A stretch of 34,713 bases of DNA from a virus, in IMG/VR virus record IMGVR_UViG_3300020205_001385, positions 1 to 34,713 of that record; one strand, given 5' to 3'. The notes beneath the pieces are model-generated. The model did not search any database. It saw nothing but the letters and a program-made list of their open reading frames with translations, and had not been told where the DNA came from. The translations under genes and the position numbers were made by a program. This document shows, piece by piece, positions 23,267 through 31,596 of the stretch; positions within the stretch are counted from its first letter, which is position 1; every line of letters begins with the position of its first letter.

Positions 23267-23715
23267 TGATTAGAGAATATATCAACATTGTTGAATCGTT
23301 GGGCAAAGGAATTACTGACGATTGGTTTAAAGATGGTGGGTTTAAAACTTTTAAACGTCCTGCAAAAGAAAAGTACGAAATTGCTACTAGCCCTGGCACC
23401 ATCGATACCCTAGAAGGTCCGGTTAACTACCCCAAAGGGTTTTATATTATGACTGGCCCTAAAGGCGAGCAATATCCAATCAGTCCTGAAAAATTTAATG
23501 ATCTTAAAGACGATTTGGGTAACGGAGTTTGTACGCCTAAGAAGATTATCAAAGTTGCTAAACTTGCAGATCACTCAGGAACAGTTGACACTAGTTGGGG
23601 TGAAAAACTACATTACAATCCCGGCGAAGACTATATTGTTCGTCACGGTGAAAACGATTACGGTGTAGTAAAGAAAGATATATTTTCCCAAACCTACGAC
23701 ACATTAAAGGTTTAA
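23266..23715 (+). CDS. PGDYG-domain phage protein
   Basis: A 149-aa protein. The C-terminal part GEDYIVRHGENDYGVVKKDIFSQTY matches the PGDYG domain pattern, and an earlier KGFYIMTGPKGEQYPISPEKF looks like a degenerate copy of it (about 64-84). MIREYINIVES at the start is common in T4-like phage proteins. Function unknown. Confidence 0.65.
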   Translation: MIREYINIVESLGKGITDDWFKDGGFKTFKRPAKEKYEIATSPGTIDTLEGPVNYPKGFYIMTGPKGEQYPISPEKFNDLKDDLGNGVCTPKKIIKVAKLADHSGTVDTSWGEKLHYNPGEDYIVRHGENDYGVVKKDIFSQTYDTLKV

Positions 23716-23716
23716 T

Positions 23717-23965
23717 ATGTTTGATTGGTTTAAAAAGCGTGAATACAGTAACGTAATTCCCTTTCCAGAACCTAAGGCAGTTCCGTATATTGAACCGCCT
23801 AAGCAGGAACAAGAGTATTACAGTATTGGTATAACTAGTGAAAACCGAATAACTCTTAAAACAGGGTATTCAACACTTACTATGAATCACAAGGGTTGTT
23901 TAGATTTAATCGAGCAACTTGAAGTATTCATGAAACAAATAGAAGAAAAGGAAGATAATGCCTAA
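23717..23965 (+). CDS. Small hypothetical phage protein
   Basis: An 82-aa protein starting [20 protein letters not shown], a Pro-rich linker, then a beta-rich [20 protein letters not shown] and an amphipathic helix to the end. Not recognised. It overlaps ClpP by 8 bp and is probably coupled to it. Confidence 0.55.
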   Translation: MFDWFKKREYSNVIPFPEPKAVPYIEPPKQEQEYYSIGITSENRITLKTGYSTLTMNHKGCLDLIEQLEVFMKQIEEKEDNA

Positions 23966-24548
23966 TTTAGTACCAATGGTTATCGAGCAAGAAGCTCGCG
24001 GAGAACGTAGTTACGACATTTACAGTCGTCTACTTAAAGATCGTATCTTAATGCTAGATACGGATGTTAACGAGCACTCTGCTAGTTTGCTTGTGGCACA
24101 GTTGCTCTTTTTAGAGAGCCAAGGAAATGAAGATATTACCATGTTTATCAACAGCCCAGGCGGAGTCGTTACCGCAGGCATGGCAATTTACGATACTATG
24201 CAGTTTATCAAGCCTGATGTTTGTACTGTGGTTATGGGTCAAGCCTGTTCTATGGGATCATTATTGGCTACTGCGGGTGCTAAAGGTAAGCGTAAAATGC
24301 TTCCTAATGCTCGCCACATGATTCATCAACCCAGCGGTGGTGCAGGCGGTCAAGCTACTGACATGGAAATCCAAGTTGAAGAAATCATCAAAATGAAGAA
24401 AAACTTAACTCAGATTTACGTAAACCATAATTCAAAAGGTAAGACCTTTGAGCAGTTTAAAAACGACATGGAACGTGATAAATTTATGAACGCAGAAGAA
24501 GCTTTAGAATACGGTTTGATTGACGAAATCATAACAAAACGCCCATAA
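23958..24548 (+). CDS. clpP: ClpP-type serine protease
   Basis: A 196-aa peptidase closely like host Clp[21 protein letters not shown] at the start, INSPGG at 65-70, catalytic S98 (MGQACSMGS), H123 (MIHQPSGG) and D174 (ERDKF, aligning with E. coli Asp171). The N-terminal propeptide is missing, as if the mature form is encoded. The tetradecameric barrel needs an AAA+ partner (ClpX or ClpA); none is in this window, so it may use the host's. Phage ClpP may process capsid precursors or remodel host proteolysis. A conserved proteolytic core is clear. Confidence 0.93.
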   Translation: MPNLVPMVIEQEARGERSYDIYSRLLKDRILMLDTDVNEHSASLLVAQLLFLESQGNEDITMFINSPGGVVTAGMAIYDTMQFIKPDVCTVVMGQACSMGSLLATAGAKGKRKMLPNARHMIHQPSGGAGGQATDMEIQVEEIIKMKKNLTQIYVNHNSKGKTFEQFKNDMERDKFMNAEEALEYGLIDEIITKRP

Positions 24549-24579
24549 AGTACGCATATAACTGAAAGCCGTAGTATAC

Positions 24580-24587
24580 TATAAATA
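24580..24587 (+). promoter_or_regulatory. T4-type late promoter TATAAATA
   Basis: TATAAATA at 24580-24587 matches the T4 late consensus exactly and lies 19 bp before ATG 24607, with a Shine-Dalgarno CAGGAG at 24595-24600 in between. Confidence 0.7.
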
Positions 24588-24606
24588 CTAATGTCAGGAG
24601 TGTGCT

Positions 24607-25335
24607 ATGGCCCGTTCAGCCTTCAATTGGTCCGCCTTGGATCGCAGTACCTTGTACTCTATGGTTTATCAACTAAAATCAGAAATAGTCGATAAAAGGC
24701 TACCTATAGGCGAAATTACCAGTATAATAAGTAAGCATATTAAAGCCTATCTTCCTGTCAAAGTAATTAGCAGTAGATTTGCGCCTGTAAAAAAAGGCGA
24801 AGTTTGGGTCGGTGGTGCGTACTATAGTGATTTGGATAAAAAGGGCAGAAAGCGTTTCATCGAAATTGAACTAGCTTATCCTATCCGAACAGAAACTATG
24901 CGTATGAGTACCTATCGTTGGGAACGTGTATGTGTGGCAATTTCTGATACACTCTTACACGAAATTATTCATACCCGTCAATATCGTGCTAGAAATTTTA
25001 AAGACATCCCGGGTTATCAAAGCACTGCCTATTATGCTAAAACTCGCAAGGAACAAGAGTATTACGGCGATAGAGATGAAATGGGTGCCCACTCTTTTAA
25101 TCTAGCTCAAGACATGATTGATAAATTTGGGTTCGATCCAAAAGCGATTCGTGAATATCTAGATTCAAAAGTTCCAAAAAGAGTTCGACCAAATGGTTGG
25201 GGACGTTTTATGAAGGCATTTGAGTACGACCACACCCACCCAAAAGTTATCCAAATGAAGCATAAAATTATGACTCAATTGGAAAATGCCTACAACGGCA
25301 AACCATTTAAAACAACAAATCACTTGACATACTGA
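24607..25335 (+). CDS. Phage HExxH zincin-like protein, late gene
   Basis: A 242-aa protein with LLHEIIHTRQY (H118, E119, H122) and, about 36 residues on, GDRDEMGAHSF (E158), which fits a gluzincin-type third ligand. Basic flanks (KKKGRKRF, RWERV) and no signal peptide suggest a cytoplasmic or virion-associated peptidase. It is placed behind a T4-like late promoter, which argues for a role in assembly or virion maturation. A paralogous relation to the HExxH protein at 16218 is possible but weak. Confidence 0.65.
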   Translation: MARSAFNWSALDRSTLYSMVYQLKSEIVDKRLPIGEITSIISKHIKAYLPVKVISSRFAPVKKGEVWVGGAYYSDLDKKGRKRFIEIELAYPIRTETMRMSTYRWERVCVAISDTLLHEIIHTRQYRARNFKDIPGYQSTAYYAKTRKEQEYYGDRDEMGAHSFNLAQDMIDKFGFDPKAIREYLDSKVPKRVRPNGWGRFMKAFEYDHTHPKVIQMKHKIMTQLENAYNGKPFKTTNHLTY

Positions 25336-25352
25336 TAGTTAGGCTGTATAAT
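25324..25352 (+). promoter_or_regulatory. Consensus sigma70 promoter (TTGACA-17-TATAAT)
   Basis: TTGACA 25324-25329, 17 bp, TATAAT 25347-25352, beginning inside the last codons of the preceding gene and 32 bp before the DNA ligase start. Perfect consensus. Confidence 0.88.
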
Positions 25353-25384
25353 ATACACTTATACAGTTAATTATTGGAGTAAAC

Positions 25385-26698
25385 ATGAGCGTTTGTGCCA
25401 GCCACATTTGGAGTTTGGAAAGTCATCCAAGCCGTCTAAACAAAGAAGCAATTATCCTAGCTATTGCAGAAGAAGGAAATACAGAATTTTTCGAAGGATG
25501 CAGGCTTGCACTGGATCCAATGATAACTTTTGGACTTAAACAAATACCGGAGAAAATAGATGAAGATGGTGCTGGCTTACCTTGGGATAGTTTTACTCTC
25601 GCTCTTACTGGTTTTGTTACACGTCAAGTTACCGGTAACACAGCTAGGGATATGATCCAAGCAATGATGAAGTCTGCTACCAAAGCAGAATGGAATGGTT
25701 GGTATCGACGAATCCTCATCAAAGACTTACGTTGCGGTACTAGTGAAAAAACAATTAACAAAGTAGTGGAAAAGAAATATGCTCAGTTTGCTATTCCTAT
25801 ATTCGGCTGTCAGCTTGCTCACGATAGTGCTAATCATGAGTCGAAGGTATCAGGCAAAAAATATATCGAAGTTAAACTCGACGGAGTTAGAGTCATTACT
25901 ATTGTACGTACTGATGGTCGGGTGGATATGTTCAGTCGCAATGGTAAAGAACTTGCTAATTTTCCACACATTGTAGAACAAATTAGTTCAGTGGTTAAAC
26001 AAAACCCACCGCCATACGATTTGATTCTGGATGGCGAGATTATGTCTAGCAGTTTTCAAGACTTGATGACACAAGTACATCGTAAGACTGATGTTAAAGC
26101 TAATGATGCCATTCTCAATTTGTTTGACGTATTGTCGCTTGAAGAATTCGAAGCAGGCATTTGTAATAAGCGTCAGGAAGATCGTAGTGCAATGGTTTAT
26201 TATTGGCACAAACAACACAAAGATGTGTTGCCTAACGTATCAGTAGTGGGTCATGAACTTGTGGATTTAGACACTGAAGAAGGACAAAAGCGTTATAAAG
26301 AAATTAACGCCAAGGCAATTGCCGGTGGATATGAAGGCATTATGCTTAAAGATCCGGAAGCGCCTTACGAATGTAAACGTAGTGTAGCATGGTTAAAATT
26401 AAAACCATTTATCGAAGTTAGTCTTACAGTAGTGGCCACAGAAGAAGGCACTGGTAAGAATGTAGGCAAGATGGGTGCGTTGGTATGTGAAGGAGTTGAT
26501 GATGGAAAGGCTATTCGTGTTAATGTTGGTAGTGGCTTTACTGACACCCAGCGTGATGATTTTTGGCAGTGTAAGGTCGATGGACAAATTGTCGAAGTAC
26601 GTGCAGATGCCGTAACACAAAATCAGGATGGTACGTATAGTTTACGTTTTCCACGTTTTAAATCTTTTAGAGGATTTGCAGTAGGTGAAAAAATTTAA
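25385..26698 (+). CDS. ATP-dependent DNA ligase
   Basis: A 437-aa ligase of the covalent nucleotidyltransferase family. Motif I is EVKLDGVR with adenylated lysine K164, motif III-like DGEIM lies at 216-220, motif IV YEGIMLKDP at 316-324 and motif V KRSVAWLKLKP near 331-341, followed by an OB-fold domain. The 130-residue N-terminal helical extension is like T4 gp30. It seals nicks during phage replication and repair. It sits directly behind a consensus host-type promoter, which suggests early or middle expression. Confidence 0.93.
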   Translation: MSVCASHIWSLESHPSRLNKEAIILAIAEEGNTEFFEGCRLALDPMITFGLKQIPEKIDEDGAGLPWDSFTLALTGFVTRQVTGNTARDMIQAMMKSATKAEWNGWYRRILIKDLRCGTSEKTINKVVEKKYAQFAIPIFGCQLAHDSANHESKVSGKKYIEVKLDGVRVITIVRTDGRVDMFSRNGKELANFPHIVEQISSVVKQNPPPYDLILDGEIMSSSFQDLMTQVHRKTDVKANDAILNLFDVLSLEEFEAGICNKRQEDRSAMVYYWHKQHKDVLPNVSVVGHELVDLDTEEGQKRYKEINAKAIAGGYEGIMLKDPEAPYECKRSVAWLKLKPFIEVSLTVVATEEGTGKNVGKMGALVCEGVDDGKAIRVNVGSGFTDTQRDDFWQCKVDGQIVEVRADAVTQNQDGTYSLRFPRFKSFRGFAVGEKI

Positions 26699-26713
26699 AC
26701 TAGGGCTAACAAA

Positions 26714-26959
26714 GTGAAAATACTTCGTATGGCCGCTATGGTGTGGATTGCTTGTATGACGTTGTTAGTTGGCTTGGCTGTTGGAATACGCAGTCCAAAG
26801 CCACTAGTTACCGAAACAAGAATTTTTTGTGCTTACGGAAGAATTTTTGTCGAGTTTGAAGATAGTGGCAAAATTTGGGGAACATTAATGTTAGACTTAT
26901 ACGGACATCCACTTCCTTGCAAAGAAGGAAATGAACCAGAAATTAACAATACAATTTAA
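26714..26959 (+). CDS. Small membrane-anchored protein, GTG start
   Basis: An 81-aa protein with an N-terminal hydrophobic segment (MAAMVWIACMTLLVGLAVGI, residues 6-25) and a soluble C-terminal part with C38 and C71. GTG at 26714 is used because TAGGG precedes it by 9 bp; ATG at 26729 is an alternative. It may be an uncleaved membrane anchor with an outside domain. Not recognised. Confidence 0.55.
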   Translation: MKILRMAAMVWIACMTLLVGLAVGIRSPKPLVTETRIFCAYGRIFVEFEDSGKIWGTLMLDLYGHPLPCKEGNEPEINNTI

Positions 26960-26968
26960 GGAAAATAC

Positions 26969-27334
26969 ATGACAAATGCATTTAGAGATCAAGAAAAATT
27001 TATGAAGGCCTGTGATCAAACTACAGGCGGTGAGTTCGATGAAGAGCAATTTAAAATGTATCTTAGTTTAATTCAAGAAGAATATAATGAACTGCAAGTT
27101 GCAGTAAATAATAACGATCAGTTAGAAACACTAGATGCACTTATTGATATTCTAGTTGTTACTATTGGCGCTATCCATAGTATGGGTAGTGATGCTGAAG
27201 GTGCATGGAAAGAAGTTATGAGTACGAACTTTGCCAAGATTGATAAAGACACTGGCAAAGTTCGTAAGCGTGAAGATGGTAAAGTTTTAAAACCCGTGGG
27301 CTGGGTACCGCCTAATCTTAAACCGTTCGTTTAA
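26969..27334 (+). CDS. MazG-like nucleotide pyrophosphohydrolase
   Basis: A 121-aa all-alpha NTP-PPase. The metal-binding EExxE is at 37-41 (QEEYNEL), and the second acidic motif is LDALIDILV (D56, D60), spaced as in MazG, HisE and dCTPase families. Such enzymes clean the nucleotide pool or hydrolyse ppGpp-like signals; phage MazG homologues are common in cyanophages. It starts 9 bp after the preceding stop. Its C-terminal segment RKREDGKVLKPVGWVPPNL is typical of the phage branch. Confidence 0.75.
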   Translation: MTNAFRDQEKFMKACDQTTGGEFDEEQFKMYLSLIQEEYNELQVAVNNNDQLETLDALIDILVVTIGAIHSMGSDAEGAWKEVMSTNFAKIDKDTGKVRKREDGKVLKPVGWVPPNLKPFV

Positions 27335-27345
27335 AGGAGAATAAA

Positions 27346-28041
27346 ATGTTTGGTTCAAATTATATGGATAACGGTATTGTAAATTATCGTTCAGCAGAAG
27401 AAATTAATTCAGCTATGGGCCGTGTCTATGGACACATGAGCCTAGCAGTTGTTGTATCAATGTTTGTCAGTTACTTTGTAGGTACTAGTCCAGAATTGCT
27501 ACAATTCTTTTTCACAGGTGTACTAAAGTGGATTGTGATTTTTGCTCCGCTAGCGGCTATTTTTGGTGTCAGTTATGTGTTGGGTAATAACCCTAGTAAA
27601 GGTGTAGCACAGTTATGCCTACATGGATTTGCGGCACTTATGGGATTGAGCTTTGCTACAATCTTTGCTGTGTTCAACATGGGCAGTATTGTTAGTGCGT
27701 TTATGGGCGCGGCAATTTTATTCGGTGTAATGAGTGGGTACGGTTACTTTACCAAAAAGGATCTAAGCTCAATGGGTCAAATGATGTTTGTTGGCTTGAT
27801 TGCAATTATCATTGCCAGCATCGTTAATATCTTTATTGGCTCGACCGTGTTACAGATGGTAATCTCAGCTTTGGCAATTATTATCTTCCTAGGCCTAACA
27901 GCATACGACACACAACGTATTCGTGAGGAAGTCAGTGTTGACACTAGCCCAGCCGTGGAAGTAACAGGCGCATTGTCTTTGTACATGAACTTTATCAACT
28001 TGTTCCTAAACTTGTTGCAACTGTTTGGCGATAGAAAATAA
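27346..28041 (+). CDS. Bax inhibitor-1 (BI-1/YccA) family membrane protein
   Basis: A 231-aa multi-pass protein with about seven hydrophobic helices (roughly 30-45, 57-78, 88-110, 115-130, 144-163, 168-185, 208-226). Family marks are MGLSFATIF (99-107), FTKKDLSSMG (135-144), FLGLTAYDTQRI (181-192, with D188) and the C-terminal SLYMNFINLFLNLLQLFGDR. Bacterial members (YccA, YetJ) are calcium-leak channels or FtsH modulators. In a phage it may protect an infected cell's membrane or block FtsH. It has GGAGA 5 bp upstream and sits between MazG and a conserved phage gene. Confidence 0.88.
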   Translation: MFGSNYMDNGIVNYRSAEEINSAMGRVYGHMSLAVVVSMFVSYFVGTSPELLQFFFTGVLKWIVIFAPLAAIFGVSYVLGNNPSKGVAQLCLHGFAALMGLSFATIFAVFNMGSIVSAFMGAAILFGVMSGYGYFTKKDLSSMGQMMFVGLIAIIIASIVNIFIGSTVLQMVISALAIIIFLGLTAYDTQRIREEVSVDTSPAVEVTGALSLYMNFINLFLNLLQLFGDRK

Positions 28042-28054
28042 TTAAGGAATAAAA

Positions 28055-28891
28055 ATGCGTAGTCATTATTGGACGATTAGTAAGTTTGCAGATTGGCTTC
28101 GTGGTACGCCAAAGCTCAAGTGCGGCACTAGCGAGGAATGGCACGATTGGGAAGATAAAGCCAAGGCCGCATATCCAATTCGTTGGTGGATTGCTGAAGA
28201 AGGTCTTGATCATCTTCAGAAATTTGTTTATTATATACCGGACAAACTAAATGACATACGTTATTATATCAATAATCGCTGGGTCTCTTACAGCCACGCT
28301 CTTACAGCCCATCCTCGCGACATACAACCGGGTAACTGGAGTGATGTTGGCAATCGCTTTCTTCCTTGTATGTTCAATGAGCTTGTGGACTTTGTGGAAA
28401 TAGAGCAAGCGTGGCATCACTGTATCTGGAGTGATGACGCTAAGACTAAATTTGAAACCCCATGGTGGCGCAAGGGTTGGCTCCGTTGGCGTACTTGGCG
28501 TTGTCCAGAAGCTGGCATGGAATATCTCAAGTGGGCAAGCGAACTTACTATTGGCGAAGACATGGGTGCTGAACCTGGTAGTAAAGGATTTGGCGAACCA
28601 ACTTATCAAGCTAAAGCCGCTAAAGAAATTATTGAGCTTTACACTTGGTGGACTGTTACCTATCGCAATCGTCCAGACCCATATGACGCTAGTGGTTGGA
28701 CTGCGGCATGTGAGGCAAGTCGTATTGCCAACGGTGGCCGACTAAGTTTCAGTGGAGATAAGGATCCAGTGCTTAAAAAGGCCAGCGATAAGGCACACAA
28801 GTTACTTCAAAAAATTGAAGCGGCTTATGAAAAGGAAGATGAAGAAATGATGATTCGTCTTATCAAAATTAGACAAAGTCTTTGGACCTAA
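28055..28891 (+). CDS. Trp-rich conserved phage protein
   Basis: A 278-aa protein unusually rich in Trp (over 15 residues), for example MRSHYWTISKFADWLRG at the start and IEQAWHHCIWSDD, then TPWWRKGWLRWRTWRCPE. The C-terminal half has YTWWTVTYRNRPDP and a charged helix. Comparable proteins occur in T4-like cyanophages without known role. No membrane segment. It is followed immediately by a radical SAM gene, which begins the base after its stop. Confidence 0.6.
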   Translation: MRSHYWTISKFADWLRGTPKLKCGTSEEWHDWEDKAKAAYPIRWWIAEEGLDHLQKFVYYIPDKLNDIRYYINNRWVSYSHALTAHPRDIQPGNWSDVGNRFLPCMFNELVDFVEIEQAWHHCIWSDDAKTKFETPWWRKGWLRWRTWRCPEAGMEYLKWASELTIGEDMGAEPGSKGFGEPTYQAKAAKEIIELYTWWTVTYRNRPDPYDASGWTAACEASRIANGGRLSFSGDKDPVLKKASDKAHKLLQKIEAAYEKEDEEMMIRLIKIRQSLWT

Positions 28892-30262
28892 ATGAAAGAT
28901 GAAAAAATTATTTGGTTTAAAAAAGCCAAAACAATATTAGACCGAACAGGTCCCGGGATGTGTTTAGCAAAGTGGCTTCAAGTCACTTTGCATTTACAAA
29001 ATGGCCACACCCATAGTTGTCATCATCCAAATACTCATAAGATTCCTTTAGAAGAAATTTTAGAAGATCCTAGCGCATTACATAACACAAAGTTTAAAAA
29101 AGAACAGCGTAAAATGATGATGACTGGTCGTAGACCAGAAGAATGTCATTTTTGCTGGCAAGTCGAAGATTCCGCACCCGCTGATTCCGATATTTTTAGC
29201 GACAGAATATATAAAAGCACAGACGAATGGGCAGGCAAATCTCGATACTTTGATGTCATGGAAGCCGGGTGGGAACGTAATATTAAGCCTACATATCTCG
29301 AAGTAAGTTTTAGTCATGCCTGCAACTTTAAATGCTCATATTGCAGTCCGCATATTTCAAGTAAATGGATGGAAGAAATTGAAAAATTTGGCGGATATCC
29401 TACAACATTACAGTACAACAATTTAGAACATACTACTCATCAAAACAAAATGCCTATTCCAATCAAGGAACATAATCCTTATGTAGAGGCATTTTGGAAA
29501 TGGTGGCCAGATGTTTATCCTACACTACACACTTTCCGAATTACGGGCGGTGAGCCATTAATGAGTAAAGATACGTTCAAGGTACTTGACTATATTATTG
29601 AAAATCCAAATCCTAATTTAGAATTGGCTATTAACAGTAATTGTGTCTTACCTGACAAGTTGTTTGACAAGTTTATTGAAAAAATTAAAATCATTCAAGA
29701 AACAAATGCCGTTAAACGATTTACTCTGTTTACCAGCGCAGAAGCATATGGTGCAAAAGCAGAATATATTAGACACGGAATGGACTATAATATTTGGTTG
29801 GACAACTGTAATAAATTTTTAAGTGAAGTTCCCAAGGCGCATTTTAGTATAATGTCTACCTACAATGCCCTTTCGGTTACTTCTTATATGGAGTTTTTAA
29901 AAGATGTTTTAATAATGAAATTAAAACACTTTGATGAAGAACGTTCGATTAGTTTGGACATTCCATATTTGGATAACCCAAAGTGGATGAGTGTTCGTAT
30001 ATTACCAAAACAGTATAAAGATCAAATACTAAAACAAGTTAAGTATATGGAGTCCAATCATTGTGAAGGCAAGGGTTTTCAAAATTGGGAAATTTCCAAA
30101 TTGGAAAGAGTACAATACTTGTTTGATGAAGAACGTGAACAAACTCATTTAAAAGACTTTGCTTTATTCTTTGACGAGCACGACAAACGTAGAAATACCA
30201 ATTTTTTGGACACATTTCCCGAACTGTCTAACTTGTATGCAGAGTGTAAGAACTTGACATGA
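28892..30262 (+). CDS. Twitch-type radical SAM protein
   Basis: A 456-aa protein. The N-terminal 90 residues hold a Cys/His-rich segment (CLAKWLQ, HSCHHP and ECHFCW: C24, C43, C85, C88) that may bind metal. The radical SAM core is SHACNFKCSYC with C144, C148 and C151, and the SAM motif TGGEP is at 218-222. About 150 C-terminal residues are unassigned. The type is frequent in marine viral genomes as twitch-domain radical SAM proteins. It starts immediately after the Trp-rich gene's stop. Substrate unknown; peptide modification is one option. Confidence 0.82.
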   Translation: MKDEKIIWFKKAKTILDRTGPGMCLAKWLQVTLHLQNGHTHSCHHPNTHKIPLEEILEDPSALHNTKFKKEQRKMMMTGRRPEECHFCWQVEDSAPADSDIFSDRIYKSTDEWAGKSRYFDVMEAGWERNIKPTYLEVSFSHACNFKCSYCSPHISSKWMEEIEKFGGYPTTLQYNNLEHTTHQNKMPIPIKEHNPYVEAFWKWWPDVYPTLHTFRITGGEPLMSKDTFKVLDYIIENPNPNLELAINSNCVLPDKLFDKFIEKIKIIQETNAVKRFTLFTSAEAYGAKAEYIRHGMDYNIWLDNCNKFLSEVPKAHFSIMSTYNALSVTSYMEFLKDVLIMKLKHFDEERSISLDIPYLDNPKWMSVRILPKQYKDQILKQVKYMESNHCEGKGFQNWEISKLERVQYLFDEEREQTHLKDFALFFDEHDKRRNTNFLDTFPELSNLYAECKNLT

Positions 30263-30282
30263 GTACCGTTTGGTGCTATAAT
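30254..30282 (+). promoter_or_regulatory. Consensus sigma70 promoter (TTGACA-17-TATAAT)
   Basis: TTGACA 30254-30259 overlaps the preceding gene's stop; 17 bp; TATAAT 30277-30282. Predicted start near 30289, about 25 nt before the TTG start at 30314. Confidence 0.88.
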
Positions 30283-30313
30283 ACTTGTATTGTTAATTAA
30301 TCAGGAGCATAAA

Positions 30314-31513
30314 TTGGCTAAAGCTGCAACTAAATCACGTATTACCAAAAAACAAGTAATTGCACATCGTACTCGTGCAGTTAAGGATACTAGCCCAGTT
30401 TGGGAAGGTTGTGAAACTTGGGACGCAGACACATTCCATCGTTTTTTCAAACGTGCAATGGATTACTACCGCTTGGAAAGTGATATTAAAACTTACAAGC
30501 CCGCTGTTGTCAAATGGATGGAATCTGTTGGATGCACTAAAGCAGATATTACAGCGTTCAAAAAAGTTAAAGATGCTCGTGTTGGTACAACAATGGGTGC
30601 AGTGGCTTGCTGTTTGAACCGCGGTATGACTCCGCTACGTGCTGACTTTAATCAAGGCCGTGACACTTCTGCTTGGTTGCGAACAGAAATTGTTCGAGTT
30701 ATTGACGCTGGCAAGGATGACATTGACGAAGTTGAAGCTAAAGCAATCGAAGCCGCAAAGCCAGCAGTATATACTCCTAGTATTCAAGAGCGTGTTAAAG
30801 AAGCCGCTTACCGAATGACTGAAGAAATTGAAGATGCTATTGAAGGCTTCCAAACAGATCCAGAAAACTTCGATCCAAAAGCATTTAAGATGCTAAACTT
30901 GCTCAAAGGCAAAGAAGTTAAAGCCGCTCATGCAAGGATCATTAAAGGGTTCTACAGCAAGGATTTAGCTGAGCTGGAGGAGTTGGCATCCGGCAACGCA
31001 GATGAACAGCTTAAAGAGGGTTATAGCCACCGTAGCAAGAAGCAAATTAAGAACTTGATTGTATTCTATCAAGAAATTATGAGTGCTTGCGACATGCTGG
31101 CACAAGAAGCCAAAGTTAATCGTGCTCCACGTAAGACTAAAACAGTTCCAAAAGAGAAGTTGGTTGCTAAACTCAAGTACATGAAAACAAACGAACCGTT
31201 GAAACTAGTAAGTGTCAATCCTACAGACATCATCGGTTGCGGTGAATTGTGGGTTTACAACACTAAAAACCGTAAGTTGGGTCGGTATGTTGCCTCGGAG
31301 TTTAACGTACTAGGCGTCAAAGGCACTTCAATTACAGGATTTGATGAGTTTAAGAGTGTGTGCAAAACACTTCGTAAGCCTGAAGAAAAACTTAAAGAGT
31401 TTAAAGCAGCTGGTAAAGTTCAATTGCGTAAGTTCTTAGATGATATTAATGCTACAGACACTAAAATGAATGGACGCATTAATGAAGAAATTATCCTGCT
31501 CAAAGTAGCATAA
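30314..31513 (+). CDS. Conserved phage protein of 399 aa with TTG start
   Basis: The TTG at 30314 is chosen as start because AGGAG (30303-30307) is well placed 6 bp upstream and the -10 box leaves no room for an earlier start; an in-frame TTG at 30290 would be near the transcription start. The protein begins LAKAATKSRITKKQVIAHR, is basic at both ends, and is mostly helical with a KxK-rich middle (PRKTKTVPKEKLVAK). No known domain recognised. A single gene between its own promoter and a strong terminator, so it is a monocistronic unit. Nucleic-acid binding is an inference from charge. Confidence 0.7.
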   Translation: MAKAATKSRITKKQVIAHRTRAVKDTSPVWEGCETWDADTFHRFFKRAMDYYRLESDIKTYKPAVVKWMESVGCTKADITAFKKVKDARVGTTMGAVACCLNRGMTPLRADFNQGRDTSAWLRTEIVRVIDAGKDDIDEVEAKAIEAAKPAVYTPSIQERVKEAAYRMTEEIEDAIEGFQTDPENFDPKAFKMLNLLKGKEVKAAHARIIKGFYSKDLAELEELASGNADEQLKEGYSHRSKKQIKNLIVFYQEIMSACDMLAQEAKVNRAPRKTKTVPKEKLVAKLKYMKTNEPLKLVSVNPTDIIGCGELWVYNTKNRKLGRYVASEFNVLGVKGTSITGFDEFKSVCKTLRKPEEKLKEFKAAGKVQLRKFLDDINATDTKMNGRINEEIILLKVA

Positions 31514-31516
31514 TTT

Positions 31517-31546
31517 AAAAGCCCAGTTAATCCTGGGCTTTTTTTT
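31517..31546 (+). terminator. Rho-independent terminator
   Basis: Stem GCCCAG 31521-31526 and CTGGGC 31533-31538 with a 6-nt loop TTAATC, extended by A and T pairs, then eight T (31539-31546). It follows the stop of the 399-aa gene by 7 bp. Confidence 0.95.
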
Positions 31547-31569
31547 GGCTATACGTTACTCTAGTCTAA

Positions 31570-31577
31570 GATAAATA
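31570..31577 (+). promoter_or_regulatory. T4-type late promoter GATAAATA
   Basis: GATAAATA at 31570-31577, one base from T4 late consensus, lies 19 bp before ATG 31597, the same spacing as the TATAAATA before the gene at 24607. It precedes a structural gene, as expected for a late promoter. Confidence 0.65.
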
Positions 31578-31596
31578 CTGGATAAGAGATCCTACT

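Noticed and set aside
23586-23616. TTGACA within the PGDYG gene followed by a TACATT
   Set aside because: The -10 match is poor and the context is coding; not supported as a promoter.
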